Shown: positions 32,501 to 43,981 of the stretch, one piece after another | Layout: every line of letters starts with the position of its first letter | Position numbering within the stretch: position 1 is the first letter of the stretch | Assembly (NCBI GenBank): GCA_018398585.1 | Contig: JAGTTD010000010.1 | Span: 1,691,501-1,755,500, forward strand | From: Simmondsia chinensis | Lineage: Eukaryota; Streptophyta; Magnoliopsida; Caryophyllales; Simmondsiaceae | Direction of reading: 5' to 3' | Length of the DNA stretch: 64,000 nucleotides | Program-made: the position numbers and the translations under genes | The notes under the pieces: generated by a model | Database searches by the model: none | The model's input: only the letters and a program-made list of their open reading frames with translations | What the model was told of the DNA's origin: nothing

Positions 32501-33862
32501 TTGTTTGACAGGTATGTGCCGGACTTGGATAAGGGAAAAGGTCTATACTTCTTATTTGTAAAGTCCGAAACCCGAACCCCAGGCGGGTTACTAGCACGAC
32601 CCGTATTAACGAGCTACTACAAAAGCCATCACTTCAAGACGCGACCCTACGACCCGTACCAAGTCTACACGAGCCCAAATGAAGCAATCCTTTGCTCCGA
32701 CTCCTACCAAAGCATGTACACCCAAATGCTTTGTGGTCTCTACGAACGCCTCCAAGTCCTTAGGCTTGGAGCAGTCTTTGCCTCAGGCCTCCTCCGAGCC
32801 ATTCGCTTCCTCCAACTCCACTATTCGGACCTAGCCCGGGATATTAGGTCAGGAACGCTGAACCCTAAAATCACCGACCAGGGGATTCGATCCTACATGA
32901 CCCGATTTAAACCTGACCCGGAGTTAGCGGATTTCATTGTGTCCCAGTGTGGAATTGACAATTGGGAGGGAATTATTACCCGAATTTGGCCAAACACAAA
33001 GTACCTTGACGTAATTGTAACGGGGGCCATGGCTCAGTACATTCCAACCCTTGACTTTTACAGCCGTGGTTTACCCTTGGCTTGTACAATGTATGCTTCA
33101 TCCGAATGCTATTTCGGGTTAAATTTAAACCCAATTTGTAAACCCGCTGAAGTTTCTTACACAATTATGCCAAACATGGCGTATTTCGAATTTCTCCCAG
33201 TCGATTCATCTGGGTCAACCCGACCCGAATTGATCGATTTGGTGGACGTGGAAATTGGCAAAGAATACGAATTAGTAATCACAACGTATGCAGGATTGTA
33301 CCGTTATCGGGTCGGGGATATTTTACGGGTCACCGGATTTCACAATTCAGCCCCGCAATTTCATTTCGTCCGAAGGAAAAATGTGTTGCTAAGCATCGAC
33401 TCCGACAAAACCGACGAGGCGGAACTTCAAAGAGCCGTTGAAAAAGCATCAATAATTTTGAAACGGGACGCATCCACAAGTGTAGTGGAGTACACCAGCT
33501 ATGCAGACACAAAGACAATCCCAGGTCATTATGTCATTTACTGGGAAATGATGGGTCACGTGCCAGTTCCAGGGCAAGTCATGGAGAGGTGTTGTTTGGA
33601 GATGGAAGAAGCGCTAAACTCGGTGTACAGACAGTGTAGAGTAACAGATAACTCGATTGGACCGTTGGAGATTCGGGTTGTGAAAAATGGAACCTTTGAG
33701 GAGTTGATGGATTATGCAATTTCAAGAGGGGCATCAATAAATCAATATAAAGTTCCAAGATGTGTTAATTTTACACCCATTATGGAGTTGCTTGATTCTC
33801 GAGTGGTCTCGGCGCATTTTAGCCAGGGATTACCGCACTGGACTCCTGTGCGCCATAGGTGA
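29595..33862 (+). CDS. GH3: GH3 family acyl-acid amido synthetase (auxin conjugation), complete, 3 exons
   Basis: Exons are 29595-29914, 30848-30949 and 32512-33862. All junctions are GT/AG and in phase, giving 590 codons, normal for GH3 (about 600). GH3 enzymes adenylate a carboxylic acid with ATP and join it to an amino acid; group II members conjugate IAA and lower free auxin. The start [10 protein letters not shown] and the end [19 protein letters not shown] plus [13 protein letters not shown] match the GH3.1/GH3.3-like branch of group II. ATP-binding motifs are present: [10 protein letters not shown] (residues 107-116, across the exon 1/2 junction), YASSECYFG (335-343) and YRYRVGD (404-410). 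Odd residues include DSYQSMYTQ (usually DSSQSMYTQ), [12 protein letters not shown] (usually GLIMRHEVLRLG) and FYSRGLP (usually YYSGGLP). Introns 1 and 2 are packed with transposons. The ATG at 29595 is preferred over the in-frame ATG at 29574 because family members start MAVDS. Confidence 0.95.
30056..30280 (+). mobile_element. 5S rRNA-headed SINE, subfamily I, in GH3 intron 1
   Basis: Agggcaccaacatg leads into the 5S head (agaactccgaaattaagtgt, aggatgggtgacctcctag). The junction ctcatcctcaagttagaggc, the body and a T-rich tail follow. It is in sense orientation to GH3, about 570 bp upstream of exon 2. No clear TSD. Confidence 0.85.
30989..31230 (-). mobile_element. 5S rRNA-headed SINE, subfamily I, in GH3 intron 2
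   Basis: The minus strand starts aaccaaagagggtaccaaca, with the full 5S head, cctgagg-type junction, body and ggatatgttcctttgttcc tail. A perfect 20-bp TSD (aataataataataacaataa) lies at 30969-30988 and 31231-31250. It is antisense to GH3, 39 bp downstream of the exon 2 donor. Confidence 0.93.
31331..31870. mobile_element. MULE-like MITE in GH3 intron 2, split by a hAT MITE
   Basis: The left TIR reads tgctatttatactaaagg, then continues after the hAT element as ttcatgtattttgtttactc. The interior and the right end (aactacaaatatcttcgagg, taaatatcc) match the family. Confidence 0.6.
31349..31555. mobile_element. Non-autonomous hAT element (MITE), 207 bp
   Basis: TIRs are cagggccgg and (inverted) cagggtcgg. 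A perfect 8-bp TSD actaaagg lies at 31341-31348 and 31556-31563. An 8-bp TSD with CAGGG ends identifies the hAT superfamily. It lies inside the left TIR of a MULE-like MITE. Confidence 0.9.
32214..32334 (+). mobile_element. 5'-truncated SINE (body only) in GH3 intron 2
   Basis: Tggtcctcggaaacagtctt through gggacactgctatactg. TSD aatagatat[g/a]gtc at 32201-32213 and 32335-32347, 12 of 13 bases. Confidence 0.8.
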
Positions 33863-35104
33863 AGTGCGCCATTATTGTAAGAGAATTTATATTTAATTTT
33901 TTTTTTTTAGAGAGTGGTTATTAACAGAGTAACTTTTGTTAACGGCATGGCAATTCCGATAGGGCAATCAGTTTTATTTGCAATTTTTGGTTTTAAGAAA
34001 CTAAGATCTGGGTCTTAAACCTAGTCTTGGGATTCTAAAAAACCAAAAACTGTAAATTAAAAATGATGCCAAATCGGGCTCTAGCTGTTTTTGCTTTTAC
34101 TGTTTCATTAACAAAGTTTGCTCTGTCAATAATATATATATTTTTTTAATGTTGGAAAGTTTTAGTTATTTGTTTGTAATGGGTAGTTTTGTGATTAAGT
34201 AGGATATGTGGATTTTTAATTAATTGGGAGAAAAATAAAAATAAAAAATTTGTAAAAAAACAAAGAACATATGATGATGTAGCCATGAAAGGCAGCAGGA
34301 TTTAAACGAAACTGTTTGCTTTTCAACATCACTGAAAAGTTACTTGTCACTTTACTCTTTCAATTTACGTTGTATTAACAATGTTGTTGATTCCGTTTCC
34401 ATTTCCGATCTGGCAGTTTAAATTTTTGAAATGATCGATTTTTGGTGGACGGATATATATTGCCTTGATCATGTCTCTAACTGCCTAGGTGATAGGAGCA
34501 CGACTGTGCTGTCTTGTTGGTGACTCTATATATGAGTCTTGTGTCAAATACCATATGGGGTTATTATGAAACTGTGCCAAAAAAATAAGTCAATTTGTTC
34601 CCTCTCTGTCAAAATCCCGCCACGTATAAATATGTGTGTGTCAGTTTGCTTAACAAAAGATCCAACCTAAAACCACGATGCGATTACAAAAACTGATTGT
34701 ATTTGTGTTGACTCCACTTTTGAGTTCTTAGTTTTGCGCATCGTGTTATACTATGCAGCACCGATATAAAGAAGAAGGATAGAAAGACAAAGAAAGAAAC
34801 GAGAATTTGAAGGGAATGGTAATGGGAATGTATTTGGTAGCGTCTGAAAGAAGGCCCCGCTATCTGGCAAATCTTTAATGAAGTGGTTCACAGTGACGTC
34901 AATTACACCCACCTTTTTATGGAACTGAAACAACACAACAACGAAAGATTCAATGAGAGGAAAAAAAACCAGACAAAAGATTTTAATGGTTCGCAAATTG
35001 GGCATAGGTCTATGAAATTGCAGAGATCTCACTATTTATGAAAATTGTACAGAGAATCCCTCGTTTTGCTCATAATTTTCTCACAAGCACCAGATAGAAT
35101 CCTA
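33863..35104. other. GH3 3' flank and intergenic DNA
   Basis: The first about 100 bp are presumably the GH3 3' UTR. About 33965-34085 is a foldback-type repeat (gcaatttttggtttta against aaaccaaaaactgtaaatt, 'atgatgccaaatc' end). No other gene is seen. Confidence 0.35.
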
Positions 35105-35350
35105 ACACGCAAGCACCGGATCCCATTAGAACTCCGAAGTTAAGCGTGCTTGTGCGGGAGTAGTACCAAGATGGGTGACTTCTTGGGAAGTCCTCGTGTT
35201 GCACCCCTCAGGTTCGGGGTTCTTGGAAACAACCTCTTTTCAGGGTAGCGCTCTAAAGTGGAAAGGCTGCGTACATCCACCCCTCCAGACCCTGCTTAGG
35301 CGGGAGCCCTTAGGGCACTGCGAATGTTGCTTGCTCGCTCGCTTGCTCGC
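35105..35350 (+). mobile_element. 5S rRNA-headed SINE with the true 5S 3' end and a (ttgc) tail
   Basis: The head is close to a real plant 5S gene (caccggatcccattagaac, aagttaagcgtgcttgtgcg) and keeps the natural 5S end gtgttgcacccct before the body starts. The tail is gttgcttgctcgctcgcttg, not ttg repeats. It is intermediate between subfamilies I and II. No TSD found. Confidence 0.85.
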
Positions 35351-36086
35351 TTTTTTGACCAATATTAAGCAAGATTTATATACCCACACACGAGAAATCC
35401 TAGGCACCTCAATCATACCCCTAAATAGGCACGGGGCTTAAATAAGCCAACCAAAAAAAAATTTTCCCACCCCATCGACACAAACCATTACAGTAAATTA
35501 AACCACGCTCCACACAAAAAGTCCAAAACACAACCTTTTCGTGGTGCACACTTCAGTTACACTCGTACAAACCTGACAACTACTTCTTGAGATACTTCAT
35601 TTCGAACGAGATACTAAACTCCACATGACACTTCAGAACACCTTGAGAAGTCATACATCTCATATATCTGAACTCCTTGAGAAACTCAATCTCCCGTTTC
35701 CACATCATGGACCATTTTCGACACTGTTTTATACAGAATCCTTTAAACAGTAAATATTTTTCCCGTTGTTTTCGACAAAATTTTGCTATACAATTGCTTG
35801 GAAGTTTCCATTAAACATGTGAAAATAGAGCATATAAAACTTTTGCAAAAGGTTCACGCTTTGCATATTCAATGTACATATTGCATTTTTGCATTATATT
35901 GAGTATGTCTTGCTTTATTATGGCAAAAATATTTCAAATTGTAATGATGTGTCCCAAAAGTGGTTGATTTGGATAACTCATATGGTTCATTTTCCTTTGT
36001 AAATGCAATGTTTCACCTTTTTAACGTGCCTCTAAAGTTAGCTTTCTTGGAATTTAAAAAAAAAAATTACACACAAATCGAGGTGA
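35351..36086. other. Intergenic, no clear feature
   Basis: About 35400-35700 has the look of LTR-derived sequence (ggcttaaataagccaacc palindrome near 35427), but no borders can be defined. Confidence 0.25.
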
Positions 36087-36532
36087 AAGTTAGTCAAGAT
36101 GGTCAGTCGGCTTGTAGCTCGAAAAACTCGACTTATGCCAAGTTCGAGCTGAGTAGAGCCAGCTCCTGTAGCTTATTGAGTCGAGTCTGAGTCTAACAAA
36201 GTTTGAGCTTATGGCTTGCAAGCCTAAGCAAGTCTTGGGTTAATACAGTTTATTAGGTTAAATATGTCAAATTAAACCTAGTTTGAGCCTACATAAGCAG
36301 AGGCTGGGCTTGAGAAGAAACGAGCCTATATTAAGTTTGAATGAGTCGAAAAATTGAATATGTTTAGTTTGAAGCTCACTGAGTTGGGTTTGAGCTCAAC
36401 CAAGCGGAGCCTGATCTTGAGCCTTTGATGAGCCAAACTTGAGTTTCAGGTTCTCGAGCTCGATGAGCTTCGAGCCGAGCCTTGAGCCTAACGAGCTTGG
36501 GCTCCGCTCGACTTGGCTCAAATACTCCCCTA
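36087..36532. repeat. GAGCTCG/GGCTCGG-rich dispersed repeat, copy 2
   Basis: Same composition and short motifs as 28724-29199. The right end reads cgacttggctcaaatactcc, comparable to gctcatttacactc at the end of the copy in the TCF25 intron. Confidence 0.5.
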
Positions 36533-37849
36533 CACACAAGCACATAATGAAAGCATAAAGCATCAAATAATATATCAGATTTACATAAAAAAACTCTCTT
36601 AGCTAGAAGGAAAAATTAGCGGACCCAAATAAGTGACTCATCCACTACTGAATTTTCAAGTTACGATCTTTCAACTCGATATGTAATATTTTATGAAAAA
36701 CTTTACAAACTACCTCATAATGTAACTTTTGTATTTAAAAAGCCACCAAGCCTCCCATATATTACTTTTGAAGGGAAAGCAATGAACCCTTAATTAACAC
36801 GATCTAAGCGTGACACTTTTCATTCTCGAATCAACCATGCACAAACCATTCACAAAACAGTCGCAATCGCACTCTCCCCTACCCGGAATACCCCCGAGTA
36901 CCCCTTATAAATTCACCCTAACTCCTCATATCTTTTTTCCGTGTTATATGAAGGGAAAAGCATCTCTCGCCACACCCAGTACATAAAAGGGTCTAAGGGT
37001 TGATCTGGTGAAAATTAACCTACTCGCAACTCATTAGAGGTACGAGTCCGAACTACAACACTTCCCTCTTCAACGTAAAATATTTTAGATTGCTCGTTTC
37101 TTTTAACAAGCTCCTAAATCCTTCCCTTACAATAGATTTAAGAGATTTCCTAATTACTAAGATTTTGTAATTTTTTTTTATTTATAATTTTGTAATGTAT
37201 TCACTTGTCATACATCTTGCCGTTGATTTACATGAAAAGCGTAGAGATCAACCGGCTTTTCTATCAATTCAGTTACTAAATCGGTAGTTTTCTTGAATTT
37301 CTCCTTTTTTTGATAGTTGACATTAGAATCCACAAAATGAATCAAACATAAAGAAAAACAGCTCTCTATCAAAAACATATTCGATAAAGTATAACGTAGA
37401 AAACAAAACTTCAAAAACTCAAACTAACGACCAAAACAGTGTTGAAACAGGGTAATGGCTTCAAGGCGCTTATTTTATCCCTTACAAAATAATCAAGAAT
37501 ACGATACTGAAGCCCAACATCTGTAAATTATCACATACCAATGATGCATGTAGAGTGGAGTCTTCTCTAAATGTGAATCTTTTGAGACTGATATGATCTT
37601 GTTGATAGATGCCCAATGTGTATCTTTGAAAAAACACTTTGATAGTTAAAGTGTCCTTTTCAAACAAACACCTTGATCGAATCAATACCTTTTCATGAGG
37701 GATAAAATGCCTTTAAGAATTCGTTTTATATTCCTGCATATCCGTGTGCTAACACCCACTTATCCTTGTGACAGAAGCAGTACTTAAATTAACATTGAAT
37801 TTCGAAAAGAATCAACAAACAAGCAAAACGATATTAGAGAAGATGGGAA
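36533..37849. other. Intergenic, no clear feature
   Basis: AT-rich, with short ORFs only. Confidence 0.3.
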
Positions 37850-38440
37850 AAGAAGAAGGAATATGGTGGCAGATCATCAGGGTACTAGCTTTGTTTCTTC
37901 GAAGAGTCGTAAAGTCCAAAAGTGCAGGATTAAGGAATAAGTAAAGCGGGATTTGCAAGAATTCCTAAAGGATTTGTCTCCCAAGAAGTGTGTGAAAAAC
38001 ACCAGTCAAACCCTCCGGTAAACAAAAAAAGGGAAGTTGGCGAGGAGGGGGTCAGTACTATAGAGGCTGATAAGTGCTTATTGATGTGAAGCGCACATGA
38101 AAGTATGGGAAAAAGCTTGATTTGACATACGATGATGATGAATCAAATATAGTTGAAGTGTTTGCAATGACGGAATAAGGTTTTGGGTGGTCTCACTCCT
38201 TGTCAATCTCATATCCAGTTCTAGTACAGTTAGCCGTTTCCCACTATTATTGGCCCGTCTCATCTTGCAGTGATGTTTTCATGTAGTTTCTGTTTGATTG
38301 TTTCCTACCTGTGTGCTTTTGTTTTGTCCTTTCTTTCCTTTGGTTGTTTTTATCTTTGTTTTCTAATTTTCACTTTTATGAGGTACCCGTTTTGTACTAC
38401 AACCATATCACTAATTATCGAATCAAAAAACATCAACAAA
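37850..38440 (+). mobile_element. LINE-like element remnant with 3' tail
   Basis: Broken coding text (SFVSSKSRKVQKCRIKE, RDLQEFLKDLSPKKCVKN) precedes a segment homologous to the ORF end at 3709-3884 (KLDLTYDDDESNIVEVF). A T/G-rich 3' UTR ends catatcactaattatcgaatcaaaaaa. Confidence 0.45.
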
Positions 38441-38848
38441 CAAAGCACAAACGAAACAACCGACGAGACTGTCATAGCAAAGCCGACCATAAGGCAATTT
38501 GCAAATTAGTTTCACCCTAATCATATTTGGGACACACTACATTTTTGAAAGCAACTCTTCTTTCCTTCCCTCTTTCGGTTTTATTTATTATTTTTTACTT
38601 TTATACAGATGAAAAAGTCACACTTACAAAGAACAGTTAACTTTTACGTCACAAACAGAAAACTTGAAGTTGTTTTTCTATATTAGTAAAAGAAAAACAG
38701 CTTAAGAAAATCGAAATGCTTGAAAATATCAAAAGATATTTCAGAACTGTAACCCCTTAGTCTAAGTCTAACTACAGTTTGTTTAGATAGAAAAACACCG
38801 TGTCTTTGAATCTATAGAAGCATAAACTAAGCTCTGCGTTCAGAGATG

Positions 38849-39698
38849 CGTGTTTGGCCAAGTTACGAAACAACTATTTTTCACTTAAATATTTTTGTAA
38901 AAAGTGCTTTCAGTAGATGTATTTTTGTCTGAAAATTTTGTAGTTTTTACTTTTTGTGCGGATCAATCTGGAACAAACTGATATACTCTGATATCAATTT
39001 GTTAGGGAAATCTTGATACGGAAGCGTGAACCCTGATGACTTGATTCGATTCAAATAATATGACTCACACAAAATAAGAAGTAAACAAATATGGAGAAAG
39101 AAAGAACAAACGAGAACACACAATATTTACGTGGAAACCCCTCTACAATCGAGAGGGGAGAAAACCACTGGCGGAGATGGAGATTCTTTATTGATACTGA
39201 ACGGAAGAATTACAACGACACTTCCTCTGAACGAGATCTATGAAAGAATTACAATCACTTTCTCTAAACTCTCGTAGCACTCAAAATATTGGAGGAATTA
39301 CATAATCACCTCTTTTACTCTCAATGGGAGCGCCTCACTCTAAATTGGATCACAAGTGACGTAAACCCTACGTCCATGTTTATAGGCGCGGGTCTGGGAG
39401 GACCCGATCGATCGGAACCAGGCCGATCAATCGGCCCTCTTACGGCCCAAAAACCCGAAAATTTACTTAAATCACCCGATCGATCGGGCTTCCCTCCCGA
39501 TCGATCGGTGACCTCTTGGCAACCTATAAACTTAAAACAAGTAATTTGAGACATAATCCTAACACTTTTGCTTATAGTTTAAAGGAGTAGCGCTATTTGT
39601 TCGTTTCTACTGATAAGTAGAAAAATATATTCTACTTCTATTTAAAAACACTTTTTTTCCATGTCAAACACCTTTAGCAAAAAAGTTTGGCCAAATAG
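38849..39698. repeat. TTTGGCCAA foldback repeat split by an LTR
   Basis: The left end gtgtttggccaagttacg and the right end aaaaagtttggccaaatagg are inverted to each other. The LTR at 39000-39564 inserted between them. Confidence 0.5.
38985..39564 (-). mobile_element. LTR plus PBS of a truncated retrotransposon
   Basis: The LTR at 39564-39000 reads tgttaggattatg to gatttccctaaca on the minus strand. It is followed by tgatatcagagt (38997-38986), a near match to the initiator-tRNA-Met PBS. It contains four copies of a cccgatcgatcgg-type palindrome (39407-39510). No internal coding region follows. Confidence 0.6.
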
Positions 39699-40321
39699 GT
39701 CGTCTTGATACCTAACGATCACCTCACATCGGTCATCCTATTTTCTTTCATAACTAATGTGGAATCTCAAATTCAATACAAAAACTAACTTTATCCTTCT
39801 ATTACCTCTCAGATAATCGATGTAATAATGATCTCTTAATAAACAACTATAAACTTTCACTCGAAAGCGCACATAAACAAAAGTCGATAAAATCTCTTCT
39901 CCATTTAAAAGGTAGCATTTGTTACACTTTAGTATCACTATACTGTACCTTAAGAAAACATTTACAGATACAAAATGCTTTACAATTACACTTGTTCAGA
40001 TATGATTTTAAAATTTGAAAATTTACATTTAAAAACATATATATCTTCACAAAAATATTATTATAAAGTAAAGTGACATTATAATAACATTAGATACTTA
40101 GATATTTTAAAGCAGGTATACCTAACAAGTCTTAACATTGCTTAATTATAATCAAATATAAGGTGAGGCAAGGGAGGAACAATGAGATTTAATACATGTT
40201 TGTCTTGTTTGCTAAGATAAAGTCCATCATTTATGTGCCCATTTTTTTTCTTTCCGAAACTAAACATTGATGCTCGACATTAATACATCGACAAGTTAGA
40301 TAAGCACAAAAGGATAACAAG
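39699..40321. other. Intergenic, no clear feature
   Basis: AT-rich, with no ORF or repeat I can name. Confidence 0.3.
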
Positions 40322-40555
40322 GAATCTCGTTGGTGGGGTTTAGGATCAGACCTTCGTTTTGCTTCTCGTACTTTATTTTGTCTTGGTATATAGGCGCTTG
40401 GGTTTTTCTTCCTGTTTTATTTCTGTCCAGTGCGGGTGAGGTCCTTTAGTGTCTGATGATTTTAACTTTTTAGTGTACGCTCAGGCCTCGCTCCCACGGG
40501 TGGGCCTGCTTTGCATTGCAACTTTTGTCGCTAATTATTGGAAAAGAAATTAGCA
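40322..40555 (+). mobile_element. LINE-like 3' UTR and tail
   Basis: T/G-rich text ending ttgcaacttttgtcgctaatta then ttggaaaag. Shares the tail motif of the other LINE-like ends. Confidence 0.45.
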
Positions 40556-41151
40556 AGTCAGATGCAGTAGGTAAACCCTAAGTTTTTACATGTTCTAACA
40601 TACTCACAGAGGAAAGAAGTTAAATGGGAAGAGATTCGCTAAGCTAGTATCTCTAAAGCAACAGCCCCCGTGCATTAAGATTGAAAACTTAACGTCGAGA
40701 ATATCAATAAGGGCCTCCTTACTATACACAATATTAAGCCCTCACAAGAGGCGTTCGCCGACAGTAGGGCTCTCTCATGAAGGAGCAAGAAAAAGGTCCT
40801 CATACAAAAGGAGCCCCGAAAATTTTTTCTTCATTGCTTTTTTTTCTAGGGTGGTCACCCGAAAAGCAAGCTATTACAGCGAGCGGGTAGAGCTTCTCGT
40901 GAACCTGAATTGTTTGCTGAAGAAGGACTATGTAAGAAAAAAAGAATAAAAAGTTTGATCAAACAGGTCCCAAGTCTTGAAACGCTTTGTTGGTGTAGAC
41001 ATGATGCATGTGGGCAATTAAATGCTAGTTTCCAATACAGTACAGGTGTGATGTAGATAGTTGCATCTTTGTACCCTCGTGAGGCTCCTTTAATAAATAT
41101 ACCCCCCACCACCATAAAAATGAACCTGAAAATATTGATCAAATGTCTATT

Positions 41152-41503
41152 CTTCGTCGATTATATATTAATATTCTGAGACTTAATATATTTATTTTTT
41201 AATTTATAAACTTTGTGAAATAATTTACGAGGCTAAAAATTATATGTATTTAATAAAGTAATTCGAATAACGATGTAAAATGGTGTATAACTTATCCATA
41301 TTTGCTATTCTCCTTATTCTACACATGAACCACTATGTTAGGACACTGATAATTAAAAAGAGTTTGATAAGACATCTATTTTACATCCTGAAACACCCTC
41401 GTTTATATTATTTTATTAAATATATGTAATTATTATCCTACAAAACTTGTACACTAAAAAGCTAATATATAAAACCTTCGAGTACTAGTGCGTAGTTCAA
41501 TCT
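41152..41503. mobile_element. Long-TIR foldback MITE, second copy
   Basis: The arms (gagacttaatatatttattt against aaagctaatatataaaacct) and 'tatttaataaagtaattcg' against 'ttattttattaaatatatg' pair as in 18906-19188, but with a longer unpaired centre. Confidence 0.55.
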
Positions 41504-43159
41504 TTGCACCTTTTTTATTACTCTATTGCTTGCTTTACTATTTAATGCTACTCGTTTGCTCACATATTGGTTAAAATAAAATATTATATATTATAAGTTT
41601 CTAAAATTTCACTATATGATCAAAAAGTTATTGAATATCTTCATTTTTAAGGCATAGATAGTTTAGAACAGTAAATCATATAAAATGAAAGAGATGTTAC
41701 ATTATTGCTTTGGTAAACGGTTAACCTACATAACCAAATGGAATAACCAATTTAGCGAAAGTTGATTAGCTAGTCTTTGTAGTTGATGGTAATGGTTAGA
41801 GGTTTTTCGGTATTTCGGTCATGATTAACTGAACTAAAGTGCTTTTCAGAATAATTAATCGAATCATAAACACCCTTAAATTATAAAGATAAGAATTACA
41901 AACTATTACAACATATTGAACAGTCGAAAATGCTTTAAGAATTACCACCTCAAACCCTAGTCGATGTATCATTCTAAGGCATTATTGACGTATTAAACAC
42001 GTGTCCACATTTATCCATTTCAAAAGATATTTACATATAATTACCAAAATACAGTAAAATACGTGTTTTTTTTATTTTTTTTTATGGTAACTATGTAATA
42101 CAAGCTTTATAACACACATTTGTACCTTTTCATAATAAGAAACAAATGATCAGCTAAAGCCCCGTTTACTTCTGCATACACTTATGTAAAAAGTGCTTTC
42201 AATAAAGGTACATTTGTTTTGAAAAATTTCTGGCGTTCAATTAAGCTTCTACTTTAAAGGATAAATATTGTTTCCTACGTTCACTTCTATTTGAAAGCAC
42301 TTTTCTTTTAAGCCCAAACACCTTAAAATCAAGAAAAATTACGCTTTATAACACGTATCTGTATTCTTTTCTAAATAAGAAACAAATGATTAGTTAAGGG
42401 CAATGTTCAGAGCCACGAAAAAAAAAAAAAAAAAAATTGTGCTTCAAGGGCTCCCACGTATGCAAGGGGAGGGATGAGAACCAAACACTTAAAAGAAGGG
42501 GAAAAAAAACCGTTTTCCTAAAGAATAGATTTTTTTTTTTCCAGAAAAGACGCTCTGACAAACAGGCCTTGAGTAGGTCGAGTAATCAAGAACTTAATAC
42601 ACCAAATATCCAACAATGAAACAATTTTCACCAATTAGTCAATATTTCATAACTCAGTAACTTATTAAGTTGGATTTTCATCAATTAATTTGATCATAAC
42701 TTTACCAAAAAGTAGCAGCAATGCGACAACCCTCAAGTGAACACACCGGAAAGTTGGCCACTGATGCAAACCTGGTTCAAGTCCCTGTAATGAACACAAT
42801 ATGAATCAATGACCAAAATAGAGTATGCCAAGAGATTTACATGGCTCAAGCAATTCTGCCAGGCCCACAGAGTTGCGGAGATTTTTGTTGTTATATTAAG
42901 GATAAAAGGTATAAAGGAACGGTTGAATATCATTCCGCGCACAAAATCCTAATGTATAAAATAACCATGATAAAACTAGGTTGGATATGGGCAAGAACCC
43001 TCCTCGAGAGTAAAACCAGGCTCCATATATAAGTAAACAGATAGCGGATGAAATTGGGTAGCACATAAACTAGCGAGCAAAAGTGAGAAATTTTTATCAA
43101 GAAGTATTTCCTAGCTTTAAATTTTGTCATCTGAAGTCTGCAGATGCACAACGGCTTTA
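41504..43159. other. Intergenic, no clear gene
   Basis: Holds a motif copy (tattgacgtattaaacacgt, about 41983), a partial foldback repeat at about 42160-42320 and an A18 run at 42418-42437. Nothing is coding with confidence. Confidence 0.3.
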
Positions 43160-43320
43160 AAAAAAAAAAAAAAAAAAAAAAAACCAGTCCGAAACCAGTT
43201 GGACTGGACCAACTAAACCAGGCTTGTCCAATCCCTGACCGGTTAAAACCCAGACCAAACTGAGCCGGGTTGATTTTGCAAGGTTGCAAGATTAGTGGGT
43301 TACCAAGTGGGCTTACTGGG
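43160..43320. repeat. A-run plus GGTTTGGTCC-type repeat
   Basis: About 24 A are followed by short degenerate repeats (accagttggactggaccaac, gaccggttaaaacccagacc). Confidence 0.4.
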
Positions 43321-43615
43321 CTATATACTAATTTTATATATGGTCAGCTGTTCTATCTAATTAGAACGGTCTTTGTTTTGGTCATTGATTTTCCCAATCT
43401 TGGATTAGACCATACCGAAAACTAGATAAACTAAAATATTAAGACCGATGATCAGAATGACATGAGTCTGTTCCGACCCATGACAAAAAGGCGGGTCCAG
43501 TCAAATACATAGGTACATATCAAGTGAACCTGGGAAAACCAACGAATATGAAATTCGAAAGCAATAGATGAACAAAGAATACGAACATGCATCCAAATGG
43601 CATATTCAAATAGTT

Positions 43616-43976
43616 TGTTGGTGTATTTTCAAAAGAAGTAAAAGGTAGTGTTTTGCGTATTTCGCGAAGAGAAGTGTATCTTCATGAAGGACGTGTCCTT
43701 TCATGCAAAGAAATGTGTCTCTTCCAAGGGGCACTTGAAAACTATATACCCCCTCCATTCCTAAGATTGAAATAGATTAAAAGACAACATTTAATCATTC
43801 TCTTCGTTTTCAATCCCAAAAATCCATCCTGCCTAAAATTCATTCTTTCTTTATGTGAGGTTATTATTATACCCTGAGACTATTTCGATAAACCCGAAAG
43901 AAGTCTTAAGAAATGTAGTTCACTATAAGCCTTGAAGCCGATTGAATAGAACCCGTTGTATTGAATTTCCGTAACA
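43616..43976 (+). mobile_element. Solo LTR, Copia-like
   Basis: Starts tgttggtgtattttc and ends tgaatttccgtaaca (TG..CA). A TATA-like ctatatacccc at about 43742 and a transcript-like R/U5 region lie between. The flanks tagtt (43611-43615) and cagtt (43977-43981) give a 4-of-5 TSD. The upstream half carries repeated gtgtc.ttcatg motifs around an aggacgtgtcct palindrome. Confidence 0.6.
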
Positions 43977-43981
43977 CAGTT

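Noticed and set aside
34751..35032. 93-codon minus-strand ORF downstream of GH3
   Set aside because: No recognisable motif; codon content looks like chance in AT-rich DNA.
42930..43289. 119-codon minus-strand ORF
   Set aside because: It runs through a poly-A/T tract and a GGTTTGG repeat (poly-Phe in translation) and is not gene-like.
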